Origin: a virus
IMG/VR virus record: IMGVR_UViG_3300046002_006330
Location: 1-22,103 of that record
DNA length: 22,103 nt
Reading direction: 5' to 3' (one strand)
Shown: positions 13,735 through 21,156 of the stretch, piece after piece
How positions within the stretch are numbered: the stretch's first letter is position 1
Layout: each line of letters starts with the position of its first letter
Notes under the pieces: generated by a model
Database searches by the model: none
The model's input: the letters and a program-made list of their open reading frames with translations, nothing else
What the model was told of the DNA's origin: nothing
Program-made: the position numbers and the translations under genes

Positions 13735-14556
13735 TTACATCGACGGGGTCGACAGATGTTTGTTCACATCTGCAGCTATCATACGATCCCAGGGCAGTTG
13801 TTTTCCTTGTGCCACACTCGTCCAATAGCTCATATCATATCCCTGTGATATGAGATAATTCCCGATTGTTTGGGCTTCTGTTAACCGTTGTTGACGACGC
13901 GTCACATAATTAAAATCTCTTGGATCTGATGGTTTCCCTTCAAACACAATTCTCTTTCTGAAGGTAGCGTCGTTGTTTTTTCCGGTAAGGTCGTATCGTT
14001 CGTGGTCCACATGTACATCAATTTTAACCATGATGTCTAATAGCCAGGCTACCTGACTTACCCATGCATCGTTCAGTTGGTGTTGGCTAAAGTGCCCGAT
14101 CAGTTCAAGCCATTTGCGAGGCACAATAGGGAAAATGCTATAAGGATGTTTTTTATGTGTTTCAAAGGCTTGCAAACAAAATCGATCACCTTGACTTTTG
14201 ATCGTTGTGTCCCACTTTGCGGTACGCATTATTGCGTCATCATTCCAAAACACCATCCACTTTCCTGTGCTGGTGTGCGCAAGTTGGTTCACATATTCGT
14301 GCAGACGTGCATATCCCATTGGTTCGAAGCCGAGACAGGTATACTTTGCACCAGATTCCTGAATCTTAGGTAGCACATGGGATTGAAAGTATGCAAAACT
14401 TTCCGAGTCATCATTATCGAACCCAAAGCACCACTGGATGTCGGCTGGCTCTTGCGCAAGATCAATCAAGCTTTCAACACTGCGCTTCAGTTGTTCAGTT
14501 CGTCCTCGGCTGGGTAATAGAATACTGATACCGGGTAATGCGTTATCCAAACTCAT
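13735..14556 (-). CDS. Glycosyltransferase family 2-like protein
   Basis: The 273-residue protein opens with ISILLPSRGRTEQLKRSVESL at 10-30, the GT2 nucleotide-binding start. FGFDNDDSES at 45-54 follows, then WMVFWNDDAIM at 100-110, which fits the DxD metal site. It has no signal peptide or membrane anchor. It is the first gene of the carbohydrate operon, 9 nt after queD and 12 nt before rmlB, so it may be expressed from the queD promoter. The C-terminal 100 residues are less conserved and end with a Trp/Met-rich stretch. Donor and acceptor unknown. Confidence 0.78.
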   Translation of the reverse strand: MSLDNALPGISILLPSRGRTEQLKRSVESLIDLAQEPADIQWCFGFDNDDSESFAYFQSHVLPKIQESGAKYTCLGFEPMGYARLHEYVNQLAHTSTGKWMVFWNDDAIMRTAKWDTTIKSQGDRFCLQAFETHKKHPYSIFPIVPRKWLELIGHFSQHQLNDAWVSQVAWLLDIMVKIDVHVDHERYDLTGKNNDATFRKRIVFEGKPSDPRDFNYVTRRQQRLTEAQTIGNYLISQGYDMSYWTSVAQGKQLPWDRMIAADVNKHLSTPSM

Positions 14557-14565
14557 GTGGGTGCT

Positions 14566-15048
14566 TTAATTAACAAACTCGTTGTCTTCTCGATGCCCTT
14601 GCCGACCGGCCATGTTGCTGTCAGTTTCACGAACCTCAACTTTGCAGCACCAGACTCGTGCAGCCTCTGCGCTACCGCAGTTTGGTAGGAAGATGGTGTT
14701 GACATACTCATATAAAAAGTCAGCAAGGCCCTCACATCCGGTCTTTTCCACTTCCGTAATCTTTGCCAGTTTAAGTCTGCCAAGCTCCAGCAAGTGCTCG
14801 CGCATGGGATCGTCCTGTGCAACCAACAAGGTATGATCAAACCAGTTTTCAAGTTCGGCCTTTAAGGGCTTTAGCCCACCAAAATCTGTAACCCAATTAC
14901 GAGCATCTAGTGTGTCTGCTTCAAATTCAAAATGGAAGCTCATTGCGTATCCGTGAATTAGATTGCAGTGGCTATCTGCTCTCCATTGCCGGTATGCGAC
15001 TGGACCAATTTGCTTGTACGTTTTTGTACTAAAATACTTTTTTGCCAT
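14566..15048 (-). CDS. queD: 6-carboxytetrahydropterin synthase QueD (PTPS family), variant metal site
   Basis: QueD converts dihydroneopterin triphosphate to 6-carboxytetrahydropterin, the substrate of QueE. The start MAKKYFSTKTY at 15048 is chosen because AGGAG lies 8 nt upstream; a longer frame to 15102 would run through the promoter. In the 160-residue product Cys28 is the catalytic Cys (HCNLIHGYAMSFHFEFEA), DFGGLKPLK is at 55-63, Asp71-His72 (FDHTLL), and Glu141 (VEVRET). The usual CxxxHGH zinc motif reads CxxxHGY, and the N-terminal AAH motif is replaced by AYRQWR. His27 and His39 are nearby and could compensate. I recall similar variants in marine phages. Regulation: a good sigma-70-type promoter directly upstream. 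Confidence 0.9.
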   Translation of the reverse strand: MAKKYFSTKTYKQIGPVAYRQWRADSHCNLIHGYAMSFHFEFEADTLDARNWVTDFGGLKPLKAELENWFDHTLLVAQDDPMREHLLELGRLKLAKITEVEKTGCEGLADFLYEYVNTIFLPNCGSAEAARVWCCKVEVRETDSNMAGRQGHREDNEFVN

Positions 15049-15073
15049 GTTGTTCTCTCCTGCTAATTTATCT

Positions 15074-15102
15074 ATTATACACACTACATCTAGATTATAC
15101 AA
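15074..15102 (-). promoter_or_regulatory. Sigma-70-type promoter for queD
   Basis: -35 TTGTAT at 15097-15102, 17-nt spacer, -10 TATAAT at 15074-15079. A start near 15067 would give a leader of about 20 nt containing AGGAG. The -10 lies inside TGTATAATAGATA (15069-15081), which is identical to the folE promoter. It sits in the 60-nt gap between the VCBS protein gene and queD. Confidence 0.8.
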
Positions 15103-15108
15103 GCCCGC

Positions 15109-16992
15109 TCAAGCCCAATCACAGTTAGTTGGGCGTATTCCTGAGTCTATCTGATAAGTGTGATCAGTATTTAGATTAACATAATCAACAACTGTATTAT
15201 CAACATGAAGACCGGTTGGGGACTGAGTGGGGGCTGGGATCGCAGATCCTACTGCATGTAACGTATGTCCTTGTTGTGCCCACGATGTGTTTTCTTCAAC
15301 AATTGTTAACCACTGTTCTTGTGTAACTTGGTCGCGTATCGCAAGAGCCTTGGGCATAGTTAGCAGTGCTCGAATTATATCTCGATTAGCTGCGCCCATC
15401 TGTGCCCAGTCAGTTGCAGTAGGAACATTGTTATTCCAAGTGTCATTATTAAAGTAAGTTGCATCATAGTATGATCCTACTAAACTTAAAGTATGTCCTT
15501 GGGCTACCCACGCTGCATTTTCTGCAACTATTTGGGCACGTTGTTCAGTATTCAATGCCAACTGTACAGCAAATGCATTTTGCGGATTTAGATAAGGACG
15601 AATTGTATCTCTATCAGCAGCGCCCATTGTAGCCCAATTTGCTGGATCTGGAACAACCACAGTCCACTTGCCGTTAATTAGGTATGGATTTAAAACGATC
15701 GGTAATTCTTCTCCAATTGTCATCTCTTGCGATGAAACAATACTAACTAGTCCCCCGGTTGGAGAAGCTTGACTTACCTTCTCTGTAACTAGAAATGTCT
15801 TACCGTCTGGACCATGTGCAAGTGTAGCTTGGCCAGCGCCGGGGGCAATTGCAGCCGACAGTGTACTACGACCGGTGTCAAGGAATGACCCATTGAGCTG
15901 CTGCAACAGTAATGTTGTTGAGTCATGCGGCGATGAAAAAGTTTGCGAACTTAGGAATATGTCTATAAGTCCGTCGTCGTTAAAATCACTAAAAATTGGG
16001 GAATATGCTACACCGGTGTCATTTTTATATCCAGCCAACATCATGCTGGTTACGTCGTCAAACTTGCCACCACCGAGATTCTTTAGAAATTGCACCGCCG
16101 ACAATTCAGGCCAAGAGGTCCCGTTCCATCCAGCGCGACTGAATACTATTACATCAAGTAAACTATCCTGGTTAAAATCAATAGTTTTTGCGCGAGCATC
16201 AAGACTTTGTCCTCCTGGGTTTACAGCACTGTTTTCTAACAGCGGCACAGGTAGGGTTGAGATTGGTGTAAGATCAAACGTATGATTTGATACATTTAAT
16301 TTTAACTGCATCAATATAGTGTCGGCAGCGGCATGTATTAAACTAGTTTGATGGTCAGTGATTACCGCAGTGGTGGTTCCATTACCCAAAAAATCCCCAA
16401 GTGCAATTCCGGCACCACCTGTGTTATACTTTGATTGTGCTGATATTGTATATGAAATTAGTCCAGCCACTGATCCCATGTACACCGTCGTTGATCCATT
16501 AGATCGCCCAAATCCAGTAGTAACAACATCATCATACCCATCATGATTAATGTCGTATACTGTTATGCCGTGTTGTAGCTGTGCTTGGCCAAGATCAATT
16601 TTATCGAAATGATCACCTTGATTCATTAGTGCATAGGTATGAGTTGGTGAATTTAGATTAGTGTAGGTTGCAAGTATTGCATCAACTTTATGATCACCAT
16701 TGAAATCTCCATACGCTACGTCATCGACACCTTCGACTTTGTTGGACGGGAGCCACTGGCCGGTAATATCTTGCAGCTTACCACTTTGCCATCCAAAAAT
16801 ATGCACCGAAGTAGTGTGATGGTACGTTGATGTGTTTGCTGGAGTTTCAAATCCAGCAAACATAATTTCGTCAACACCATCACCATTGATGTCTTGAGCG
16901 TATAGTTGACTTACAACCATCCAACTGTTGGGAGAGTCGTAATAATTAAAACTTCCTGCAAAAGAGACCGCACCAAGAGTGACCGTTTTCAT
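15109..16992 (-). CDS. VCBS/FG-GAP repeat protein with duplicated C-terminal module
   Basis: This 627-residue protein is by far the longest in the window. At least five calcium-binding-like DxNxDGxxD motifs sit at residues 34-42, 96-104, 147-155, 272-280 and 336-344, with a degenerate one near 200. This is the pattern of an integrin-alpha/FG-GAP beta-propeller. After about residue 450 a module of roughly 55 residues occurs twice, at 453-507 and 529-583, sharing WxxMGAAxRDxIR, AENxxW/EENxxW and QGHTL. No signal peptide is visible. Propellers of this kind usually bind ligands or cell surfaces. The gene sits between folE and queD, 2 nt after folE, and has no obvious link to that pathway. It may be a virion adhesin or a cargo gene from a host. 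Confidence 0.85.
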   Translation of the reverse strand: MKTVTLGAVSFAGSFNYYDSPNSWMVVSQLYAQDINGDGVDEIMFAGFETPANTSTYHHTTSVHIFGWQSGKLQDITGQWLPSNKVEGVDDVAYGDFNGDHKVDAILATYTNLNSPTHTYALMNQGDHFDKIDLGQAQLQHGITVYDINHDGYDDVVTTGFGRSNGSTTVYMGSVAGLISYTISAQSKYNTGGAGIALGDFLGNGTTTAVITDHQTSLIHAAADTILMQLKLNVSNHTFDLTPISTLPVPLLENSAVNPGGQSLDARAKTIDFNQDSLLDVIVFSRAGWNGTSWPELSAVQFLKNLGGGKFDDVTSMMLAGYKNDTGVAYSPIFSDFNDDGLIDIFLSSQTFSSPHDSTTLLLQQLNGSFLDTGRSTLSAAIAPGAGQATLAHGPDGKTFLVTEKVSQASPTGGLVSIVSSQEMTIGEELPIVLNPYLINGKWTVVVPDPANWATMGAADRDTIRPYLNPQNAFAVQLALNTEQRAQIVAENAAWVAQGHTLSLVGSYYDATYFNNDTWNNNVPTATDWAQMGAANRDIIRALLTMPKALAIRDQVTQEQWLTIVEENTSWAQQGHTLHAVGSAIPAPTQSPTGLHVDNTVVDYVNLNTDHTYQIDSGIRPTNCDWA

Positions 16993-16994
16993 GA

Positions 16995-17690
16995 TTAGTT
17001 ACCGCTGTGGCCTTTCATGCTCAAACAGATGTCGTAAAATTCTTTCTTCAATGCAGGATCCTTCTCAAATGCACCCATCATGATTGCTGTGGTCATATCA
17101 CTAGAGTGTTCCCGCACTCCACGCTGTGTCATACAGAAATGTTCTGCTTTGACCACAATAGCAATATTATCAGTCTTGGCATATTGTTTCAGTGCGTCGG
17201 CAATTTGCGTGGTCATCTCCTCTTGAATTTGAGGGCGCTCACAAATATGGTGCACCAAACGGTTGAACTTGCTCAACCCAATCACTTCGGTATCGGGAAC
17301 AATCCCAACCCAGCAGCTACCCACAATGTTTTGAAAGTGATGTGCACAGGTGCTACGAATAGAAATAGGCCCTGTAGTGTACAGGCTCTTATAGCCCATG
17401 TTAGGGAAAGCAGTGATCTTGGGCACTGGGCGATAGCGACCGCTAAACGTTTCCTTCACGAACATCTTGGCCACGCGGCGCGCAGTGTCGTGTGTGTTGT
17501 GGTCGTTTTCGGTATCAATCACCAAGGAGTCAAGTACGCCTTGCATTTTTGCAGCAACTTCATCGACAAGGCCTTCGAGCTCACCTTCTTGGACAAATTC
17601 GGCAATATTGTCATTGCTGTGAAAGCGGGCTCCGGCTGCATTGATACGGTCACGGATTACTTGGGATAGATTGCGATCTAGTTGGGTCAT
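16995..17690 (-). CDS. folE: GTP cyclohydrolase I FolE
   Basis: FolE converts GTP to dihydroneopterin triphosphate, the first step towards folate and 7-deazaguanines. I chose the start MTQLDRNL at 17690 because the promoter lies just upstream; the frame extends to 17840, but that part overlaps the previous gene and the promoter. The 231 residues include the zinc ligands Cys115, His118 (STCAHHFQ) and Cys186 (AEHFCMTQRGV), and VIGLSKFNRLV at 137-147, with QIQEEMTTQIADAL following. The usual CEHH is CAHH here. Length matches E. coli FolE (222 aa). There is no strong Shine-Dalgarno in the leader. With queD and queE it would feed phage or host 7-deazaguanine synthesis. Confidence 0.95.
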   Translation of the reverse strand: MTQLDRNLSQVIRDRINAAGARFHSNDNIAEFVQEGELEGLVDEVAAKMQGVLDSLVIDTENDHNTHDTARRVAKMFVKETFSGRYRPVPKITAFPNMGYKSLYTTGPISIRSTCAHHFQNIVGSCWVGIVPDTEVIGLSKFNRLVHHICERPQIQEEMTTQIADALKQYAKTDNIAIVVKAEHFCMTQRGVREHSSDMTTAIMMGAFEKDPALKKEFYDICLSMKGHSGN

Positions 17691-17723
17691 ATGTGTTTGT
17701 TGGTTAAGGTTAGGAATGTATCT

Positions 17724-17752
17724 ATTATACAGGTTATTTAGATAAGTGTCAA
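17724..17752 (-). promoter_or_regulatory. Consensus sigma-70 promoter for folE
   Basis: A perfect TTGACA at 17747-17752 and a perfect TATAAT at 17724-17729 are separated by 17 nt. The -35 overlaps the stop codon of the DegT-like gene at 17749. The predicted leader is about 27 nt. The -10 flank TGTATAATAGATA is shared with queD. A strong host-type promoter suggests early expression by unmodified host RNA polymerase. Confidence 0.88.
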
Positions 17753-18327
17753 CTAACAAAATTAATTTGCCGCAAGTCTGGATAAACCGCTTGCTGGGAC
17801 TGTGGTTGAATAGTCGGAAGCAAGTTACTTCCCCGCTCACAATCTTCTAGGGTCGGACAATAGTGCCATCCTGGGCCGAATGTTGATTGAGCTTGCCAAG
17901 GAGCAATTCTAAGATCTCGGCCATCGCTGCGCATACGACTTAACTGTGAGTATGCTGGCTTGTCGTCAAGCAAGATAGCTCCGCATTTACCAATAGTCAT
18001 GGGCTTACTGTGCCCGAAACTCAAGCATTGTACTTGACCTGTACGGTACATTCCTGGTTCAAGTCGGCGTGCTGAATCCCAGATGTTTGTACCATGGAAT
18101 TGGTATTCGCCTTGCCACGCTTCGGCAGTTAGTGTGTATCTGATCCCTAGGTTGGCCAAGCATTGCGGTACGCTAAGGTAGGTGCGGGCAGTGAATTCAC
18201 ACTGCCCAACCTGATACCATCTCATAACCAGTTCAATGGCATGGGTGCACCCGTCAGTGACTACCACATAAGGTGCACCTGTGTACTCAGCTAGTTCTCG
18301 TTCGAACTGCAATAATTTATCGAACAC
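17749..18327 (-). CDS. Short DegT/DnrJ-like protein (half-length aminotransferase fold)
   Basis: The 192-residue product has the large-domain pattern of DegT/DnrJ/EryC1 aminotransferases: FERELAEYTGAPYVVVTDGCTHAIEL at its start, TYLSVPQCLANLGI, NIWDSARRLEPGM with Asp84 like the PLP-ring Asp, and CLSFGHSKPMTIGKCGAILLDD with Lys108 as candidate Schiff-base lysine. It ends soon after the GWHYCPTLEDCERG segment, so the C-terminal domain of normal 370-400-aa enzymes is absent. There is no frameshift debris downstream, so it looks like a stable short form, as I recall from other marine phages. Start is GTG at 18327, overlapping galE by 11 nt. It may be a sugar-binding or inactive relative. Confidence 0.75.
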   Translation of the reverse strand: MFDKLLQFERELAEYTGAPYVVVTDGCTHAIELVMRWYQVGQCEFTARTYLSVPQCLANLGIRYTLTAEAWQGEYQFHGTNIWDSARRLEPGMYRTGQVQCLSFGHSKPMTIGKCGAILLDDKPAYSQLSRMRSDGRDLRIAPWQAQSTFGPGWHYCPTLEDCERGSNLLPTIQPQSQQAVYPDLRQINFVS

Positions 18328-19267
18328 TGTACCAGGACCAAGCGTGTGAAATCATATCGTCAAGAGTAAATTTCTGCCAGCCTTTATAGATCCTGCCAAA
18401 TTTATTTGCACCGGCAGTAAGCACAGCTGGATCACCGGGTCGTTGTGGACCTGTTTCTACTTGTAATTTTTTTCCAGTAATGCGTTCAGCTGCATTAATA
18501 ATTTCTAAATTACTAGTACCCTTGCTTGTACCAAGATTGTATACGCCAGCAGACATGTCATCATATACTGCACTCACATGAGCATCAGCAATGTCTTGCA
18601 CATGGATATAATCTCTTACACAACTACCATCAGCTGTGGAATAGTCTGTACCATTCAAAATAAATGGTTTATTATCTCGAATGCTTTCGAGCACCCTTGC
18701 AATAATATGAGTAGCCCCGGGTTCTTGTCCGTGTCTCCTACTCATATCTGCGCCGCAGGCATTGAAGTATCGAAAAGCAACATAGTCGAGACCGTATGCC
18801 TTGTGATAACTTTCCAATACCTGTTCGACCATAAGTTTGCTCTCACCATATGGACTAATTGGTTCACGTGGATCAACTTCGTAACACGGATTCATAACTG
18901 GTGTCCCGTATACTGCTGCTGATGAACTAAAGATAAACTTAGTTTTTGGTATTGCTTGCAACATAAAGTCCAACAGATGTATGGTCTTGACTACATTGTT
19001 ATTATAGTACTCACACGGAGTCGACAAGCTGGGGCCAACCAAGCTTGTGCCGGCACAATGTATAATGGCATCTGGATGTACATCGAGCAACTGTTGTTTA
19101 GCAACATCACTATCGAAGTCGGCCTGTAGGAAACTCATTACATCTTTGTCAAAATGCCCGGGCAAGGGTCGCCGATCAATGCCAACGACCGTGTGCCCAG
19201 CATCTTTAAGACGTAATGCAATATGACCACCTATGTAGCCAGCAGCACCAGTTACTACAGTAATCAT
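18317..19267 (-). CDS. galE: UDP-glucose 4-epimerase GalE
   Basis: The 316-residue SDR carries GAAGYIG at 7-13, SSSAAVYG at 114-121 and Tyr140-x3-Lys144 (SPYGESK). RYFNACGAD, HIIARVLES, and GTDYSTADGSCVRDYIHV, all typical of GalE, follow. It interconverts UDP-glucose and UDP-galactose (or the N-acetyl forms) to supply glycosyltransferases. The length is slightly below the usual 330-340. It overlaps the GT4 gene by 4 nt (ATGA) and the DegT-like gene by 11 nt, forming one operon that runs up to the folE promoter. A strong and unambiguous family match. Confidence 0.95.
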   Translation of the reverse strand: MITVVTGAAGYIGGHIALRLKDAGHTVVGIDRRPLPGHFDKDVMSFLQADFDSDVAKQQLLDVHPDAIIHCAGTSLVGPSLSTPCEYYNNNVVKTIHLLDFMLQAIPKTKFIFSSSAAVYGTPVMNPCYEVDPREPISPYGESKLMVEQVLESYHKAYGLDYVAFRYFNACGADMSRRHGQEPGATHIIARVLESIRDNKPFILNGTDYSTADGSCVRDYIHVQDIADAHVSAVYDDMSAGVYNLGTSKGTSNLEIINAAERITGKKLQVETGPQRPGDPAVLTAGANKFGRIYKGWQKFTLDDMISHAWSWYSVR

Positions 19268-20469
19268 GCTTCAATCTTGACCACAGGATACTTGGCATGT
19301 GCAACATGATCTCGGTACCTGGGACCAACACGCCGCCACTGTTCGCCTAGGCCTTTGTCCTCTAGAATATCCACAACGCGATCTACCGTGCCATTGTTCC
19401 AATCAGAAATCAAGCCCATGTTATGATGTGGTTTTTCCAGCAAGCCAGTAAGCTTGTTGAAAGCATCATCCTCGCTCCACGGCACATACAAACGGTCTGG
19501 ATCATTTGCAAAAGTTTCAGGGAAACTGCGATAAGCTGGATACAGTACATTGCATCCTAGCGTGTCTGCTTCGCTTACAGTGTTGCTAACCCAGTCTTGC
19601 AATGCACAGTTAAACAGTACTCGAGTATTATTCAGTAGTGCATAGTACTCGTTCTTGCCAAGGTTCTCGTGGATCTCGAGAAACCCTTGTTCCTGCATGG
19701 CTCTAGCACGGGTGATGTATTGAGGATTGTTGCTGCGCAGTGGTCCGCCTGAAAAAATAGCAAACTTGACTCGCGGGTATGCTTCTTGATACTCTTGTAC
19801 TAGATTCATAAAGAAGTCTGGTTGCTTCTCTTGATCAAACCTTGCAGCAAACCCAACCCTCATTGCCCGATCCTTAAAGGGCTGGATATTCTCAGCACCA
19901 CCAATGCGCTCTAGCACTTCTTCCTTGCCAAACGCTAATCCACTGATGTTGTAGATCGGAGCCTTCCACCCGGCAATACGCATGTGAGCAACCATCTCTT
20001 CGTTGGTAGCAAGCACACCGGTTACAAATTCATTAACCATCTTTTCATACGTGCTCATCCAGCCAGCCATACCCCACACATGAACAAAATCATCGGGGTC
20101 AATAGCTTGTGCAAGACATCGAACATAAATGCGAGGACGCATGTTGAGCGGCACTTGATCCAGGATGTAAGGCAAGCTTTCGATACCACATTGAAACATG
20201 TCTTCAAAGTAGATGACATCTTCGTTTGTGACATCACCACTGCGCATCATTTGCACCAAGTTCATCATCTGGCTTAATGAGAAATAGCTGCGACCGTGTG
20301 CATCCAGCACCTGGCCCACACTGATGCTTTTGGTGTTGTCAATCACCGATCCAGGCACGTACACAACATCAAGTCCGCGGCGATCAAATACTCGCCGATT
20401 CCACTCAGTGAGCTGTAGTGTGTATCGAGCCTCATAAGCCTCCAGGCCCATGTAAAACAACTTACGCAT
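19264..20469 (-). CDS. Glycosyltransferase, GT4-like (GT-B fold)
   Basis: I chose MRKLFYMGLEAYEARYT at 20469, with AGGA 8 nt upstream and an 8-nt overlap with the preceding gene; the frame is open to 20514 but that part lies in the upstream gene. The 401 residues show a second Rossmann domain beginning VGFAARFDQEKQPDFFMNL at 205-223, then VKFAIFSGGP. VSEADTLGCNVLYP at 298-311 fits the donor-binding EX7E-like region of GT4 enzymes. The N-terminal half has SYFSLSQMMNLVQMM and DVIYFEDMFQ. No signal peptide. Together with GalE it probably transfers a hexose. It is less typical than bacterial GT4s and resembles a phage-specific group. Confidence 0.82.
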   Translation of the reverse strand: MRKLFYMGLEAYEARYTLQLTEWNRRVFDRRGLDVVYVPGSVIDNTKSISVGQVLDAHGRSYFSLSQMMNLVQMMRSGDVTNEDVIYFEDMFQCGIESLPYILDQVPLNMRPRIYVRCLAQAIDPDDFVHVWGMAGWMSTYEKMVNEFVTGVLATNEEMVAHMRIAGWKAPIYNISGLAFGKEEVLERIGGAENIQPFKDRAMRVGFAARFDQEKQPDFFMNLVQEYQEAYPRVKFAIFSGGPLRSNNPQYITRARAMQEQGFLEIHENLGKNEYYALLNNTRVLFNCALQDWVSNTVSEADTLGCNVLYPAYRSFPETFANDPDRLYVPWSEDDAFNKLTGLLEKPHHNMGLISDWNNGTVDRVVDILEDKGLGEQWRRVGPRYRDHVAHAKYPVVKIEA

Positions 20470-20704
20470 TGGCATACTTCCTAAACACACGATCTTCGGG
20501 CTTGCGACCGTCAATCACCCACATGTCCTTGGCAGCTTTGTTCTGCTGGTTCTTGGTGAATTGTTGATAAGCGTAGCTCTTCCAATTGTAAAGATCGGAT
20601 TCGTCGTACATGTATCCAAAGTCTTGGCAAAATTCCAAGTACTGATCCAAATCATCAAAGATTTGGTGGACACGGGGGTTAGGTTCAAAAACAGTTTTAG
20701 CCAT
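20462..20704 (-). CDS. Conserved phage hypothetical protein, 80 aa
   Basis: The 80-residue protein is acidic in its N-terminal half and rich in aromatics: VHQIFDDLDQYLEFCQDFGYMYDESDLYNWKSYA is mostly helical. A basic tail ends GRKPEDRVFRKYANA. No enzyme motif, membrane helix or signal peptide is seen. Its 3' end overlaps the glycosyltransferase start by 8 nt and carries that gene's ribosome binding site. Only 8 nt separate it from the upstream gene. It resembles small hypothetical proteins beside glycosyltransferases in T4-like phages. Confidence 0.7.
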   Translation of the reverse strand: MAKTVFEPNPRVHQIFDDLDQYLEFCQDFGYMYDESDLYNWKSYAYQQFTKNQQNKAAKDMWVIDGRKPEDRVFRKYANA

Positions 20705-20712
20705 AATTTTAA

Positions 20713-21156
20713 TTAAATTTTCAAGCGGTTAGGAGGTTGGTGAGTTTCGTAACGTACAAGGCATCCGTTCTCACCGTCTTCGGATACCTCAATCCACACT
20801 GCACGTTTAGGATGTCGGAAACTGATATGAGTATATAGGTCATCTGCAATCATCTCGCAACTTTTATAGTCCAACGCTAGTATAGCATCTTTGTAGAGAT
20901 TTTCCAACCATCTTTTGAACTGAATAAACTCAATATCCCGGTCATCATGGAACACATCAATCCAAACACGGAAGTGAAAGATATGACGGTGCGGGTAGCC
21001 CAGAAAACTTACATCATATTCATCCCCGGTAGCCAGGGCCGGGTCAGTCAATGCTGCCGGATACTTGTGGATACCTTCTTTTTGAAAGGTAACCCAGATC
21101 ATCCTGGATGCAGCTTTACGAATACGTTCGGTGGAGTCTCTTTGGTCTTGGCTCAT
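20713..21156 (-). CDS. Conserved hypothetical protein, possible diverged PTPS/T-fold relative
   Basis: The 147-residue protein has FLGYPHRHIFHFRVWIDVFHDDRDIEFIQFKRWLE in its centre, then LDYKSCEMIADDL and IEVSEDGENGCL. The order (His-x-His strand, long strand, DIEFIxFK, SCExxA helix, VxExxxN end) recalls the QueD/PTPS tunnelling fold: HGHxxxV, DFxxLK, TSExxA, VxExxxN. No CxxxH catalytic Cys is in the expected place, so it would not be an ordinary QueD. This relationship is my inference from motif order. AAGGA lies about 10 nt before the ATG, and the start overlaps the upstream stop as ATGA. Otherwise it is a phage hypothetical protein. Confidence 0.72.
   Translation of the reverse strand: MSQDQRDSTERIRKAASRMIWVTFQKEGIHKYPAALTDPALATGDEYDVSFLGYPHRHIFHFRVWIDVFHDDRDIEFIQFKRWLENLYKDAILALDYKSCEMIADDLYTHISFRHPKRAVWIEVSEDGENGCLVRYETHQPPNRLKI

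Noticed and set aside
14566-15102. Longer QueD starting at 15102
   Set aside because: The extension is encoded by the promoter and leader region, and the internal ATG at 15048 has a clear AGGAG.
17007-17669. 220-aa plus-strand open frame antisense to folE
   Set aside because: It lies entirely opposite the well-supported folE gene, shows no family motifs, and no other convincing gene is on the plus strand; it is a shadow frame.
16995-17840. Longer FolE starting at 17840
   Set aside because: The extra 50 residues overlap the DegT-like gene and the consensus promoter, and are unlike FolE.
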